A stretch of 64,000 nucleotides of DNA from Herpetosiphon sp042688385 (GCF_042688385.1 NZ_JBHUPY010000005.1:372001-436000); one strand, 5' to 3'. Shown: positions 28,544 to 37,411, numbered from the stretch's first letter. Notes: a model not told the origin generated them from the letters alone. A program made the numbers and translations.

Positions 28544-29318
28544 TCGTTTTTGGCAGGTGTTGGACCTTGATCCGATCACATGGCGCAATATTGGCCGCTT
28601 TATCGAAGTTGGCAAATATTTCCAAGCAGCACGGCCTGGCGAACACGGCCTCTATGTGCTCCACGATGGTCAACAGATTTTGCGCGCGGTCGATAGCAAC
28701 AATCAGATTCAGCGTGAAATTACGGGCCAGCTGGCAACCACGCCCCAAGCCTTGGCCGAAGAATTGGCCAGTGAAGGCCGTTGGGATCGGGTGCATGTCA
28801 TCAGCAAGCAACATTTGGCCGACGTTGCTCGCCAAGCGCAACAGCCGGAACAACGCGGCCTAAGTATGCCTGCCTACTATCATCTGGTGTATTCGCTGTT
28901 GTGGGGCGATGGCCAAGGCTATGTAACCGTGCCGCCGCCGGCATGCCATTGGAACTATTGGACCTATGCTGGGATCGAGCAATTTATCACCCAGCTTGGC
29001 TCAGAGGCTGGTCTTGCGCTATGCGTGTTTGATGCTGAGCAATTGGCGATTGGCCTGATTGCTGAATTGCATAATGGCCAAATCGCCTATGTGACGACCT
29101 TCGATGCCTATGCAGCTGGGGACGTGCCCGAATTGAGCGCGCATGGTTTAGAGCACGTGCTGAAGCTGCTTGAACAACGCGGCCTGCCAGCGGGAGCCGC
29201 GTTGCTCTGTAGCCGAGCTGCCTTCGAAGATTGGCTGGTTGCGCCCGATAAACTTGCGAGCTTACAACACGCGGCAGTGGCTAATGAAGCTTGGTGGTGG
29301 CTGCGCGAGCCATTGTAG
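28536..29318 (+). CDS. Unknown protein coupled to beta-galactosidase
   Basis: A 260-residue protein I do not recognise. The start ATG 28536 overlaps the end of the glycosidase gene by 8 bp. It is rich in aromatic and acidic residues, with no signal peptide and no membrane helix. Visible stretches include ITWRNIGRFIEVGKYFQAA near the N-terminus and CHWNYWTYAGIEQFITQLG in the middle. The last 60 residues are helical. Its place as the last gene of the operon suggests a role in handling the sugar, but none of the standard kinase, epimerase or hydrolase motifs is visible. Confidence 0.7.
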   Translation: MIDRFWQVLDLDPITWRNIGRFIEVGKYFQAARPGEHGLYVLHDGQQILRAVDSNNQIQREITGQLATTPQALAEELASEGRWDRVHVISKQHLADVARQAQQPEQRGLSMPAYYHLVYSLLWGDGQGYVTVPPPACHWNYWTYAGIEQFITQLGSEAGLALCVFDAEQLAIGLIAELHNGQIAYVTTFDAYAAGDVPELSAHGLEHVLKLLEQRGLPAGAALLCSRAAFEDWLVAPDKLASLQHAAVANEAWWWLREPL

Positions 29319-29410
29319 CAATTAAAAACACCACGCAAGAGTTGCATCAATTGCCATGAGCCACTATGATGAATGCAACGAATTTTTAATCATTACACTG
29401 CGTGGCAAGC

Positions 29411-31213
29411 ATGAAGCATGCAACAACTTTAGCAGCGTTACATGCTGCATTGGCCGAAATTCATAACCCAATGCAGCATGTCGATGTGCTGAACCGATTA
29501 GTTGCCGAATTGCGTTTAGTTGACCATGAACAAGCTTGGGCGCTCAACCATCAGGCCGAGGGCTTGGCGCGCATGGCTGGCGACAATGGCAAGCCCTATA
29601 CCCAAGGTTTGATCGATTGTTTTTATTGGCGCTCCAAGCTGCTCTTTAGCGAACAATCGTATCATCAGGCCTTAACCTATCTTTTTCGGGCCAGCAAATT
29701 ATGCCAGCTGACCCCGCCACGCCAGCCCGACCCGCACTGGCTTGATATTTTGGATACCAGTTTTCAATCGGCTTCGCTTGGTACCGAAGATAGCGATGCT
29801 TTTTTGGCAAGTGGCATTCATAGCGCAGCTGTACATAATGCGTTGGGTGTGTTGCTGATTGTGCTGGGCAATTATACCGAGGCGTTGCAATATTTGTTGC
29901 GCGCCAAGCGCGATGCTGTCCAATTAAATGATCAATGGTATGAAGCCTTGATTTGCAATAATCTGGGCTTTTTGCATTGCGAATTGCAAAGCCCAGAAAT
30001 TGCGCTTGATGAATTGGCCCATGGCTTGCGTTTGCTCGAAGCAATGACCCAATTTCCGGCCCACCTACGCATGCGCGCCGAAATCCTCGATAACAGCGGA
30101 CGCGCAGCCTGTGCCCTGCGCCAATTTGTGCAGGCAGTTGGTTATGGCGAACAAGCGCTAGCGCTGTATCACGAAATCGATTGGCAACAAGGCCAAGCTG
30201 AGTGTCATAATAATTTGGGTTTGGCCTATGCTGGGCTGGCGCAATCCAATCAAGCAATTGAGCATTTTACCTATGCCTATGAATTAGCATGTGCCTCAAA
30301 TAATAGCCATGAAGCGATTGAAGCATTAATTCGCCATGGTGTTTTGCTCAATCAGATTAAGCACTATCAAAATGCCCGTGTCATTCTGGAACAAGCGCTG
30401 ATTTCGATCAACCCAAGCACCAATCAACAAAAAGTCTATCGTATTCATCAGGCCTTGGCTGATACCTATGAGGCTTTGGGCGATTTTAAAGCCTCATTAA
30501 AACACTATAAACAGTATTATGAATTAAAAGATACGGTTTTTAACGAGCAATCGGTGCGTCGTATGCAAGTGCTGCAAACAATGTATCGTTTAGATGAAGC
30601 ACGCAATCAAGCTGCACTCTATCATTTACAAAACGATGACTTACACCAGCAATTAGCCGATATTCAACAAATTAACCTACAACTTACCGAATGGGCCAAA
30701 ACTGATTCGCTAACCGAGATTCTCAATCGGCGTGGGTTGTACGAGCAAATTGAGCAAGCACTCCAACATCAACCAGCAGAGCATCAAGGCTGGGCCTGTA
30801 TTATGTTTGATATTGATTTCTTCAAAACAATTAACGACACCTACGGCCATGATAGCGGCGATGAAGTGTTGCGCGGTATTGCCCAACGAGCGCGCTTGGT
30901 GTTGCGCCATAGCGATGTATTTGGGCGCTACGGTGGCGAAGAATTTTTGGTCTTTTTGCCGCATACCTCAATCCAAGAGGCAATCGTGATTGCCGAGCGC
31001 TTGCGCACCGCGATTGCCAACACGCCCTATGTGCTCAAACAAACCGCCGTCAATGTTACGATTAGCCTTGGCATTGCTTGGACTGAGACAATTAATGAGG
31101 CTGAACGGCTGACCCAAACCGCCGATCAAGCCTTGTATCGCTCCAAGGCCGCAGGCCGCAATTGCTACACGGTCGAGCGCTTCGATCCCGCAATTAGCCA
31201 ACTGTCAGCATAA
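29411..31213 (+). CDS. TPR-repeat diguanylate cyclase (GGDEF)
   Basis: A 600-residue protein. Residues 1-390 hold tetratricopeptide-like helical repeats (ALQYLLRAKRDAV; CHNNLGLAYAGLAQSNQAIE; YRIHQALADTYEALGDFKAS). A coiled coil (about 375-425) leads into a GGDEF domain: DSLTEILNRRGLYEQIEQAL, FDIDFFKTINDTYGHDSGDE, and the active GGEEF at RYGGEEFLVF. An RxxD inhibitory site (RHSD) lies five residues before GGEEF, so product inhibition by cyclic di-GMP is expected. It is cytoplasmic, with no membrane helix. The start may instead be GTG 29402. Its 3' end overlaps the convergent next gene by 20 bp. Confidence 0.93.
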   Translation: MKHATTLAALHAALAEIHNPMQHVDVLNRLVAELRLVDHEQAWALNHQAEGLARMAGDNGKPYTQGLIDCFYWRSKLLFSEQSYHQALTYLFRASKLCQLTPPRQPDPHWLDILDTSFQSASLGTEDSDAFLASGIHSAAVHNALGVLLIVLGNYTEALQYLLRAKRDAVQLNDQWYEALICNNLGFLHCELQSPEIALDELAHGLRLLEAMTQFPAHLRMRAEILDNSGRAACALRQFVQAVGYGEQALALYHEIDWQQGQAECHNNLGLAYAGLAQSNQAIEHFTYAYELACASNNSHEAIEALIRHGVLLNQIKHYQNARVILEQALISINPSTNQQKVYRIHQALADTYEALGDFKASLKHYKQYYELKDTVFNEQSVRRMQVLQTMYRLDEARNQAALYHLQNDDLHQQLADIQQINLQLTEWAKTDSLTEILNRRGLYEQIEQALQHQPAEHQGWACIMFDIDFFKTINDTYGHDSGDEVLRGIAQRARLVLRHSDVFGRYGGEEFLVFLPHTSIQEAIVIAERLRTAIANTPYVLKQTAVNVTISLGIAWTETINEAERLTQTADQALYRSKAAGRNCYTVERFDPAISQLSA

Positions 31214-32528
31214 TTCGTTGCTCAGCTGAAATTGCTAAAGTGTTGGCAAGGGTTAGCAAATGCTCGTTAATATAGGCCCGATCATAGGGATCACTAATTC
31301 CTTGATCGGCTCCCCGCGTGATGATGCATGCTTGCTCCCAGAGCATTGCACGGCGCTCTTGGTCATCGCTTGCTAACGCAACTTCATTCAACAAAACCAA
31401 CAAGCGTGCAGTTACTGCAATTTCGCTTTTGGCATATTGCCGAATTTGGTTGATAGCAGTGCCCAACATCTGACGAAAAGTAATCGTATTTGCAACCACC
31501 CGTAGCTGATCAAATTCATCATAGCGACATGGCGATTGCTCAGGGCGACGAATGGCTTGGGCGAGCACATCGCTCAATAAATCGATCGCATTAATGGCCG
31601 TGCTTGGGTCATTCACCGCAGGCGAAATCGCTTTAAGCGCAATATCAACCAGCTGGCGAATGCCAAACAAGACATCATCAAACAACGTGCGCTCTAAGCC
31701 AAACTCAAACACATCTTGAAATTCAGCGATCGCATCGCGATCAAGCTGCCGTTGAGGAAACATGTGTAATAATGGATTCCCAGTTGGCACAAAATCGCCG
31801 ACCGCGCGATCCATATAAACGACAACATCGAAACGCTGGGCTAACGCCAACAATGGCACTGGATCGATCGCCTGAATATAGCCACCTTTGGGATTGTGAA
31901 TCGTGGTTGAGGGTGTGCTGGGGGTTGGCGGCGCTGGGATGTGCTCCATTGCATGGCCCAAGGTTTCTGGGAAGCGTCGATCTAAAACATCAATTGTGCG
32001 TTCAGCTGCGCGGGCAATTAACACGCTGGCTTGAATTGTCTCGGCAATGTGATGTACAAAGTAGATAAAGGCCACAATACTCAAAAGCGTGAGCAGAATG
32101 CTCGTGGCAAGTGAGAGAATCGGCACAAAAATTAACGCTGCTTGATCGTTAATCTGGCCTAACACCAGCAAACTATAGATAAATGTACCAATAAATGTGC
32201 CTAAAACATACTGCGAAGGCGTATCGCGCATCACATTACGAATAATCCGTGGCGAAAATTGCTGCGATGCCAATACCAAGGCCACCATAATGATCGAAAA
32301 CGTAACCGTTGTTACGGTCAGCATCGAACTTGTGACCGATGAAAGAATCGCCCGTGCATCGTCGATTCCTGCCCGCAAAAAAAACACCCGATCAATATCG
32401 AAAACGCGATCAAATTCGACTGTCGCAAAGGCCAAAATCGCTGAACCAAGTGCGATCAGCGTTGGTCGAAACCATAACGATGAATCTAGCTTATGATACT
32501 GATTTTCGAGTTCACGGGTTATACGCAT
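31194..32528 (-). CDS. DUF2254 membrane protein
   Basis: A 444-residue inner-membrane protein of the DUF2254 family. Four hydrophobic segments lie in the first 180 residues, including SSMLTVTTVTFSIIMVALVL and FIGTFIYSLLVLG. The family motif region SPAVNDPSTAINAIDLLSDV is at about residue 300. The rest is a cytoplasmic helical domain. The function of the family is not established. ATG 32528 begins MRITRELENQYHKLDSS. It is a single gene, convergent with the GGDEF gene. Confidence 0.85.
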   Translation of the reverse strand: MRITRELENQYHKLDSSLWFRPTLIALGSAILAFATVEFDRVFDIDRVFFLRAGIDDARAILSSVTSSMLTVTTVTFSIIMVALVLASQQFSPRIIRNVMRDTPSQYVLGTFIGTFIYSLLVLGQINDQAALIFVPILSLATSILLTLLSIVAFIYFVHHIAETIQASVLIARAAERTIDVLDRRFPETLGHAMEHIPAPPTPSTPSTTIHNPKGGYIQAIDPVPLLALAQRFDVVVYMDRAVGDFVPTGNPLLHMFPQRQLDRDAIAEFQDVFEFGLERTLFDDVLFGIRQLVDIALKAISPAVNDPSTAINAIDLLSDVLAQAIRRPEQSPCRYDEFDQLRVVANTITFRQMLGTAINQIRQYAKSEIAVTARLLVLLNEVALASDDQERRAMLWEQACIITRGADQGISDPYDRAYINEHLLTLANTLAISAEQRIMLTVG

Positions 32529-32639
32529 AACGCCTCTTGCTTGGGCAATTAATCGCCTGAAAAAACAGTAGGATGGGCTGATCGTGCACCAAATTTTCAG
32601 TTTATGCAAGTTTTGCAGCTTGCAGCATGGGTGATCTTA

Positions 32640-32680
32640 ACCACAAAAGGGGATGCGAGCATGCCCGCATCCCCTTGCCT
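32640..32680 (-). terminator. Intrinsic terminator of the STAS-like gene
   Basis: Read on the minus strand, AAGGGGATGCG pairs with CGCATCCCCTT around GGCATGCT, followed by TTTTGTGG. It lies directly downstream of the stop codon at 32693. Confidence 0.75.
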
Positions 32681-32692
32681 AACACTTTTTAA

Positions 32693-33199
32693 TTAGTTAA
32701 GTTGATTCACCGCCCAAATTTCAGCATCGGCGGGAGTTTGAAACATTCTGGTTGGGCGGCCACTTCCTCGGCTAATTGTCATATACAAATTGCCGGTAAT
32801 TCGGCTGGTGGCCGATTCGACCACGATTGCCAAGCCCCGCGAAGGAAACTTAGCATCGCTGTTGGTATAAATATGGCGGGCTTCGCGATCGATCGCTTCT
32901 AAGGCCCGCATATCGAGAATAACCGCACTGTTTGGCCGATTGGCCAAGAGCCGTTGCATGACTGCTACATTTTCAGTCGCGTCAGCAGGCGTTTCTTGGG
33001 CTGCAGGGAGCGAGATGATCCATAAGATCCCACGTGGATCTAAGGAGAATTGCGCAGTACGGGTCTGCGCATCAATCTGGCGTGAGTACATTGTCATGCG
33101 AAAAGGCTCCGAACTAGGACTGTCATGCGAATACGATGGCAAAAACGGGGCCATCAGTTGCAGCATTCGCTGATCACGGGTAGGATAAGCGCGGTTCAT
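32693..33199 (-). CDS. STAS/SEC14-like small protein
   Basis: A 168-residue soluble protein. Its last 130 residues resemble the STAS-like domain found in many small bacterial proteins: an N-terminal beta hairpin (AQFSLDPRGILWIISLP), SAVILDMRALEAIDREARHI, then GLAIVVESATSRITGNLYM and MFQTPADAEIWA. These domains bind lipids or nucleotides or act as phosphorylation-controlled partners; which applies is unknown. The first 30 residues are not conserved-looking and lack a ribosome site, so translation may start at an internal ATG such as 33166. It diverges from the MazG-like gene with only 16 bp between the start codons. Confidence 0.65.
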   Translation of the reverse strand: MNRAYPTRDQRMLQLMAPFLPSYSHDSPSSEPFRMTMYSRQIDAQTRTAQFSLDPRGILWIISLPAAQETPADATENVAVMQRLLANRPNSAVILDMRALEAIDREARHIYTNSDAKFPSRGLAIVVESATSRITGNLYMTISRGSGRPTRMFQTPADAEIWAVNQLN

Positions 33200-33215
33200 T
33201 GGTTCGAGGTTGACG

Positions 33216-33605
33216 ATGCCAGATCATAGCGCTGCGGTGCGCGCATTTCACGAGGCGATTGGAATGGAGTTGCCAGATAGCCCTCAACTTCCTCCTATCG
33301 CTGTGCAAGCGTTGCGCCAAACATTACTTCAGGAAGAATATACCGAGCTCCAGGCAGCGCTTGCCGCTGGCGATCTCGTGGCTATTGCTCAAGAAGCCGC
33401 TGATTTACTGTATGTTACCTATGGCCTATGCCTTGCCTATGGCATCGAGCTTAATCCGGTATTTGCCGAAGTGCATCGGGCAAATTTAGCCAAAACTACA
33501 GGCCCGCGCCGTGCCGATGGCAAACAGCTAAAACCTGCCGATTGGCAGCCACCTGATGTTGCAAGCGTCTTGGTGCAACAATCCAAAGCGTCGTTTGATG
33601 TCTAG
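33216..33605 (+). CDS. MazG-like nucleotide pyrophosphohydrolase
   Basis: A 129-residue all-alpha NTP pyrophosphatase of the MazG/HisE-like superfamily. The metal-binding pattern EEYTEL (ExxE-type) is followed by VAIAQEAADLLYVTYGLCLAYG (ExxD-type). The ending EVHRANLAKTTGPRRADGK is typical of the phosphoribosyl-ATP pyrophosphohydrolase-like branch. It probably hydrolyses a (d)NTP, perhaps a damaged one. ATG 33216 follows GAGG; a TTG at 33210 is possible. It shares a very short divergent promoter region with the STAS-like gene. Confidence 0.85.
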   Translation: MPDHSAAVRAFHEAIGMELPDSPQLPPIAVQALRQTLLQEEYTELQAALAAGDLVAIAQEAADLLYVTYGLCLAYGIELNPVFAEVHRANLAKTTGPRRADGKQLKPADWQPPDVASVLVQQSKASFDV

Positions 33606-33779
33606 GGTTCAGCATATATGAACCGTTGCTGATCCTAGCCTATTTCGGAGCTGGCGATAACCCCTGCAAGCAGGATTAACCCGCAGGATGTTTGCTCCCA
33701 CCTTAATTGGCGCGCTGCTTGCTTGGAGTGGGATAGCAGCGCCATAATGTGGTATAGAAATTTGGAAAGATAGTTGTCT
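33606..33779. other. Intergenic region with alternative hairpins
   Basis: No gene is seen. CCTGC near 33652 can pair with GCAGG close by or with another GCAGG about 15 nt further on, so the two hairpins exclude each other. GGCGCGCTGCT can pair with AGCAGCGCC around a loop containing GGAGTGGGA, and that loop is complementary to TCCCAC just upstream. Such alternative pairing fits a 5' regulatory leader or small RNA before the O-antigen-ligase-like gene, but I cannot match it to a known RNA family. Confidence 0.35.
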
Positions 33780-35864
33780 ATGGCTCACATGCGCCAGTTT
33801 GATCGGGTGCTGGCTTTGCTCGTCGTTGGCCTTTGTTTCTGGACGTTGCTTTTGCCAATGCCAGCCTTATCGAATGCCAATGCGCCGGCTGCCTTGGTAC
33901 AATCGAGCTTGACGACGCTCAATCAGCAGGCAGAACAACGCCAAATTGTGGTTGCGGCGGCAGCAGTGCTTGATGGCGAGCGCGGTGATTTCGAGCGCCG
34001 TGGCGTGCAATTAGCCCAACTTAGCCCCGACCAACAAGCTCAAGCCCGTCAAGCCTTAGCCGATGATGTGAATTTGTTGGCTCAAGCTTCGTTGGCTGCT
34101 GAACAAGAGCGCCAAGCCTTGCAGGCCTACGATGCAGCCTTGATGGGCCAAACTCGCGATTTGGGGGCCTTGGCCGAGCAATTGCGTTCTGCCACATGGC
34201 CAATCGTCGAGCAACTTAAATTGTATCCGCCGCCGCTTGGCACCCGTGGCGATTGGCTGGCTCCAAGCAGCGCATATTTTCAAACCCGCGCGATTACAAT
34301 TAGCACAGGCACACTCGATCAAGCCACCGCAGCGGCGATTGAAGTTGGGCGGGCTAGTTATAGCCAGCGCCAATTACGCGAACTCGACCAAACCTATCGC
34401 CAAGTGCTCGACCAATATGCGCAAACCTTGCAACAAACCAGCGCCAGCCAAACAACACAGCGTCCATGGTGGCGTTGGGTCTTGGCCACTAGCTTGGCGT
34501 TGGGATTGGCGGGCTTGTTGTGGTGGGTTTTGCGTCATGTGTTGGTCGCCGATTGGCTGTTTTTAGCCGCTGGTTTGGCCTTTGCTGCATGGTTTGGTTT
34601 GCCGTGGCCGTTGGCTCTGCTTGGGTTATTAGCATTAGTTGGCCTGATTATGCTGCGCCCAAGTTTGGCTGCATGTTTGCCGTTGCTGGCGATTCCGCTC
34701 TATTATCGCGCGCGCTTGGTTGGCGGCCTCAGTTTTCCGCTCAACGAAACCTTGTTTGGCATTAGCTGCGCAGGGCTTAGTTTGCATGTGGTTTGGCGCT
34801 GGTTTCAAGCCCAGCGCCCGCAATTAAGCTGGCTCAAAGCGCGCTGGCACTGGCCAATTTTTGTAGTAGGGCTGGGCTTGCTACTGGCTGCTGGGCTTAG
34901 TTTTAGCTCAAGTGGTTTGGTAGAACGTGCCACCGCCTTACGCGAATTACGCCGCACCATCGTCGAGCCAGCATTGTGGGCTTTGCTCACGTTGGCTTTA
35001 TTGGCGACTCAGCGCGTCAAGCCCCAAAGCATGCTCTGGAGCTATATCATAATGGCGGCTTGGATTGCAGGCGATGGCTTGGTGCGCTTTGCTTTGGGCG
35101 AAGGCGTTTGGGCGACCACAGGCGTGCCACGCCTAATCGGCTTGTTGCCAAGCTCGACCGCACTCGGTGTGTATTTGGGCGCTGGCTTGGCTGGCAGTTT
35201 GGCCTTGGCCTTGAGCGCTGAATCGCTGCAACAGCGCCAAGCTGCCTGGCTGTTGAGTATTCCACTGAGCTGCGGTGTATTGTTGACCTTTACCCGCGGC
35301 GCATGGCTGGGCGTGATCGGCGCTGTTTCGTTGGTTTTGATATTACAACGGCGTTGGCGTTTGCTGCTTGGGGCTGGTGGCGTGGCGGCTATCGGCTTAG
35401 TTGGCTTTGGCTTGATTCAGCCAAGCTTATTGGCGCGGGTGCTGCGGCTAGGCGAAGGCACTGGTTCAGCTCGCCAAGAAATTTGGGCTTCAGCCTGGCG
35501 CGCCGTGCAGGATCAACCACTGCTGGGCTTTGGCTTAGATCAATTTGCCCACCTTGAGCCAAGCCACTATGGCATTCCGCAAATTCGATTTTTGACCTTG
35601 GCCCATCCGCATAATCTGGTGCTTGATGTCTGGTTGCAACTGGGTTTGCTGGGCTTACTGGTGGTTTTGGCCATGCTTGCTTGGCAAATCTGGCGCTGGT
35701 TGCGTAGCAACCTAGCCTTGCGTTACGTTGCGTTGGCCATGCTCGCCGATTTAATTATTCATGGCATGCTTGACCAAACTATGCTCGGCGGTGATATGAT
35801 ATATCTCTGGTGGAGCTTGCTCCTTATCAGTGTGTGGCGGCCAGCCGCAACGGAGGAATCATGA
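33780..35864 (+). CDS. O-antigen ligase/polymerase-family membrane protein
   Basis: A 694-residue membrane protein. It has an N-terminal signal or anchor segment (about residues 6-30) and a soluble, glutamine- and alanine-rich helical region of about 190 residues, probably coiled coil and outside the membrane. About ten membrane helices follow. The Wzy_C/O-antigen-ligase signature is near the end: LTFTRGAWLGVIGAV, GSARQEIWASAWRAV, DQPLLGFGLDQF and THP-like LAHPHNLVLDVWLQLGLLGL. Members join or polymerise surface glycans. The long N-terminal extension is unusual. The start may be ATG 33780 or TTG 33774. The next gene overlaps by 4 bp (ATGA). Confidence 0.85.
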   Translation: MAHMRQFDRVLALLVVGLCFWTLLLPMPALSNANAPAALVQSSLTTLNQQAEQRQIVVAAAAVLDGERGDFERRGVQLAQLSPDQQAQARQALADDVNLLAQASLAAEQERQALQAYDAALMGQTRDLGALAEQLRSATWPIVEQLKLYPPPLGTRGDWLAPSSAYFQTRAITISTGTLDQATAAAIEVGRASYSQRQLRELDQTYRQVLDQYAQTLQQTSASQTTQRPWWRWVLATSLALGLAGLLWWVLRHVLVADWLFLAAGLAFAAWFGLPWPLALLGLLALVGLIMLRPSLAACLPLLAIPLYYRARLVGGLSFPLNETLFGISCAGLSLHVVWRWFQAQRPQLSWLKARWHWPIFVVGLGLLLAAGLSFSSSGLVERATALRELRRTIVEPALWALLTLALLATQRVKPQSMLWSYIIMAAWIAGDGLVRFALGEGVWATTGVPRLIGLLPSSTALGVYLGAGLAGSLALALSAESLQQRQAAWLLSIPLSCGVLLTFTRGAWLGVIGAVSLVLILQRRWRLLLGAGGVAAIGLVGFGLIQPSLLARVLRLGEGTGSARQEIWASAWRAVQDQPLLGFGLDQFAHLEPSHYGIPQIRFLTLAHPHNLVLDVWLQLGLLGLLVVLAMLAWQIWRWLRSNLALRYVALAMLADLIIHGMLDQTMLGGDMIYLWWSLLLISVWRPAATEES

Positions 35865-36205
35865 GCGACGGTTTCTTTACTTTGCCCTGTCGAGTTATCT
35901 TGCCTGCTGAACAACGTGAGCGCTTGGAGCGGCTGTGTCGGGCGCGTGCGATGGAAGTTAGCGATTTGGTCAGCGAATTAGTGGTGCAATATTTGGATGA
36001 AGTGCCCGATTCAGCCTTGGCCGAACCAATTCCCGAGCCATATGCACCGTCGCTGAGTGAGCAATTGCGCCAAAACGAACGCGAATTGCGCCGCTTGCGC
36101 ATGCGCCAAAATCAATTGGGCGCGTCGGCTCCTGGCTGGCTCGATAATTACGTGGCCGATATTGAGCGCGAAATTGCTGCCTTGCGCCAGAAATTGGCAG
36201 GATAG
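35861..36205 (+). CDS. Small protein with RHH-like N-terminus and coiled coil
   Basis: A 114-residue protein translationally coupled to the O-antigen-ligase-like gene (ATGA overlap, GGAGG upstream). Residues 1-45 resemble a ribbon-helix-helix DNA-binding fold (LPCRVILPAEQRERLERLCR, then VSDLVSELVVQYLDEV). Residues 60-113 are a charged coiled coil (SEQLRQNERELRRLRMRQNQ; DIEREIAALRQKLAG). It might regulate its own operon; this is inferred from fold resemblance only. Confidence 0.7.
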   Translation: MSDGFFTLPCRVILPAEQRERLERLCRARAMEVSDLVSELVVQYLDEVPDSALAEPIPEPYAPSLSEQLRQNERELRRLRMRQNQLGASAPGWLDNYVADIEREIAALRQKLAG

Positions 36206-36500
36206 GAACAAAGGGGCAGAGATTAGGGGTCAGAGGTCAGGTAAGATTGTCAAGTAATGTGGCTTTCTCGCTCTACTCCTGATCCCTCATCCCTAGCCCT
36301 GACTGTAATGGTCCATTGGATTGACAACTAGGTGCATGCCCTCACCCCCAGCCCCTCTCCCACTGAACGCGGGCGAGGGGAGCATAGGTCTCGTGGTTCC
36401 CCCTCGCCTCGCGGGCGGGAGAGGGGGCTAGGGGGTGAGGGGATCAAAACGTGGTTAACCTGATGAACTATTACACCTGACCCCTAGAAAAGGACTTTCA
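36206..36500. repeat. Intergenic repeat family B with well-preserved inverted arms
   Basis: The element at about 36344-36441 has a left arm CCTCACCCCCAGCCCCTCTC + CCACTGAACGCGGGCGAGGGG and a right arm CCCCCTCGCCTCGCGGGCGG + GAGAGGGGGCTAGGGGGTGAGG. The two pair over most of their length around a loop of about 15 nt. GGGGTCAGAGGTCAGG and CTGATCCCTCATCCCTAGCC tracts lie on its left. No gene is seen. Confidence 0.7.
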
Positions 36501-36881
36501 ATGAACATCTTATATCTCTTACACGATCGGCTGCAAATTGCCTTTATGCTCTTTATGATCATTATTGGCATTTGGGGTTGTTTTATCTTTTTTACTGGGC
36601 GCTCGATAACTGGCGATTTTTGGGGCGCGTTGGTGATTGGCGAAGGCCTGGTGATTGTTGAGGCAATTGTCGGCATTTTGCTCTACATTGGTGGCGCGCG
36701 CCCGCAGCGTGATCTGTTTCATATTTTGTATGCAGTAGTCGCGGTTATTTCGATTCCGGCCACCTTTGCCTTCACACGGGGCCGCGATAATCGCTTTGAA
36801 GCATTAATCTATGGCTTGCTCGGCTTCTTTTTGATGGGAATTGCCTTGCGCACCCGCACTACCGCCTTGTTGGCAATGTAA
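36501..36881 (+). CDS. Small four-helix membrane protein, unknown
   Basis: A 126-residue integral membrane protein with four hydrophobic segments (about residues 12-32, 44-64, 74-92 and 102-118) and short charged loops (TGRSITGD; GGARPQRD; TRGRDNR). No known motif is seen. The ribosome site AAAGGAC lies before ATG 36501. A strong terminator follows. It stands alone between a repeat and the CRISPR-associated regulators. Confidence 0.7.
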   Translation: MNILYLLHDRLQIAFMLFMIIIGIWGCFIFFTGRSITGDFWGALVIGEGLVIVEAIVGILLYIGGARPQRDLFHILYAVVAVISIPATFAFTRGRDNRFEALIYGLLGFFLMGIALRTRTTALLAM

Positions 36882-36910
36882 GCCAGCTCCAACCAACGAC
36901 AATTGCCTCA

Positions 36911-36939
36911 GTGCTCCGCTAAATGATTTAGTGGAGCAC
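36911..36939 (+). terminator. Intrinsic terminator
   Basis: GTGCTCCGCTAAA pairs with TTTAGTGGAGCAC around a minimal loop, followed by a GTGTTTTA tract. It ends the small membrane protein gene and insulates the regulators downstream. Confidence 0.75.
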
Positions 36940-37051
36940 GCGTGTTTTAGGCCAAGGTGCGAAATTCAGCGGCCAAGTGTATGGATTCCTCGCATGCTCA
37001 GCCCCAATTAATTTAAAATCATGAGCATTTTAGCAACATTTTGCTCAAAAA

Positions 37052-37113
37052 TTGTAGCGTTAGTTACTACAACCGCAGCTTAACCTATGCCTAAATAATT
37101 CAATTAGCATAGG
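37052..37113 (+). promoter_or_regulatory. Two inverted repeats in front of the HTH gene
   Basis: TTGTAG (37052-37057) is inverted as CTACAA (37067-37072). CCTATGC (37084-37090) is inverted as GCATAGG (37107-37113), the latter covering the ribosome site AGGAG of the gene at 37122. Both look like dimer binding sites; autoregulation of the small HTH protein is the simplest reading. Confidence 0.45.
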
Positions 37114-37121
37114 AGCCGCTG

Positions 37122-37340
37122 ATGTTTGGCAACAAAAAGGCAAAACAAGAACGTCACGCTAAAATTGTTGAACTGGTACGTCAAGCCTATCCTCATGGCG
37201 TAACTCCAGCTGAACTTGCCAAATTACTTGATGTGCCCAACTCTACCATCCTCCGCGATTTGCCAGAGATTGAGAAAAAAGTGAAGTTTGATGAATTTAA
37301 CAACCGATTAAGAATCGCTACATTAGATTACTGGGATTAG
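37122..37340 (+). CDS. Small winged-helix/HTH protein
   Basis: A 72-residue protein that is almost entirely one DNA-binding domain. RHAKIVELVRQAYPHGVTPA, then ELAKLLDVPNSTILRDLPEI, is a DeoR/MarR-like helix-turn-helix followed by a short wing. It has a basic N-terminus. A WYL regulator starts 72 bp downstream in the same direction and the cas operon follows, so a role in CRISPR control is plausible. Inverted repeats over its own ribosome site suggest autoregulation. Confidence 0.7.
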   Translation: MFGNKKAKQERHAKIVELVRQAYPHGVTPAELAKLLDVPNSTILRDLPEIEKKVKFDEFNNRLRIATLDYWD

Positions 37341-37411
37341 ATTTTGCAATATTTTGCACTCCACTATGCTATATTTGGTATACAAAAGCTACCTAGTGTG
37401 AGGTTATCCTC

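Noticed and set aside
37098..37115. TTCAATTA followed by GCATAGG before the HTH gene, slightly like the CRISPR repeat
   Set aside because: Only two short blocks match, no hairpin-plus-handle arrangement exists, and the inverted repeat explains it better.
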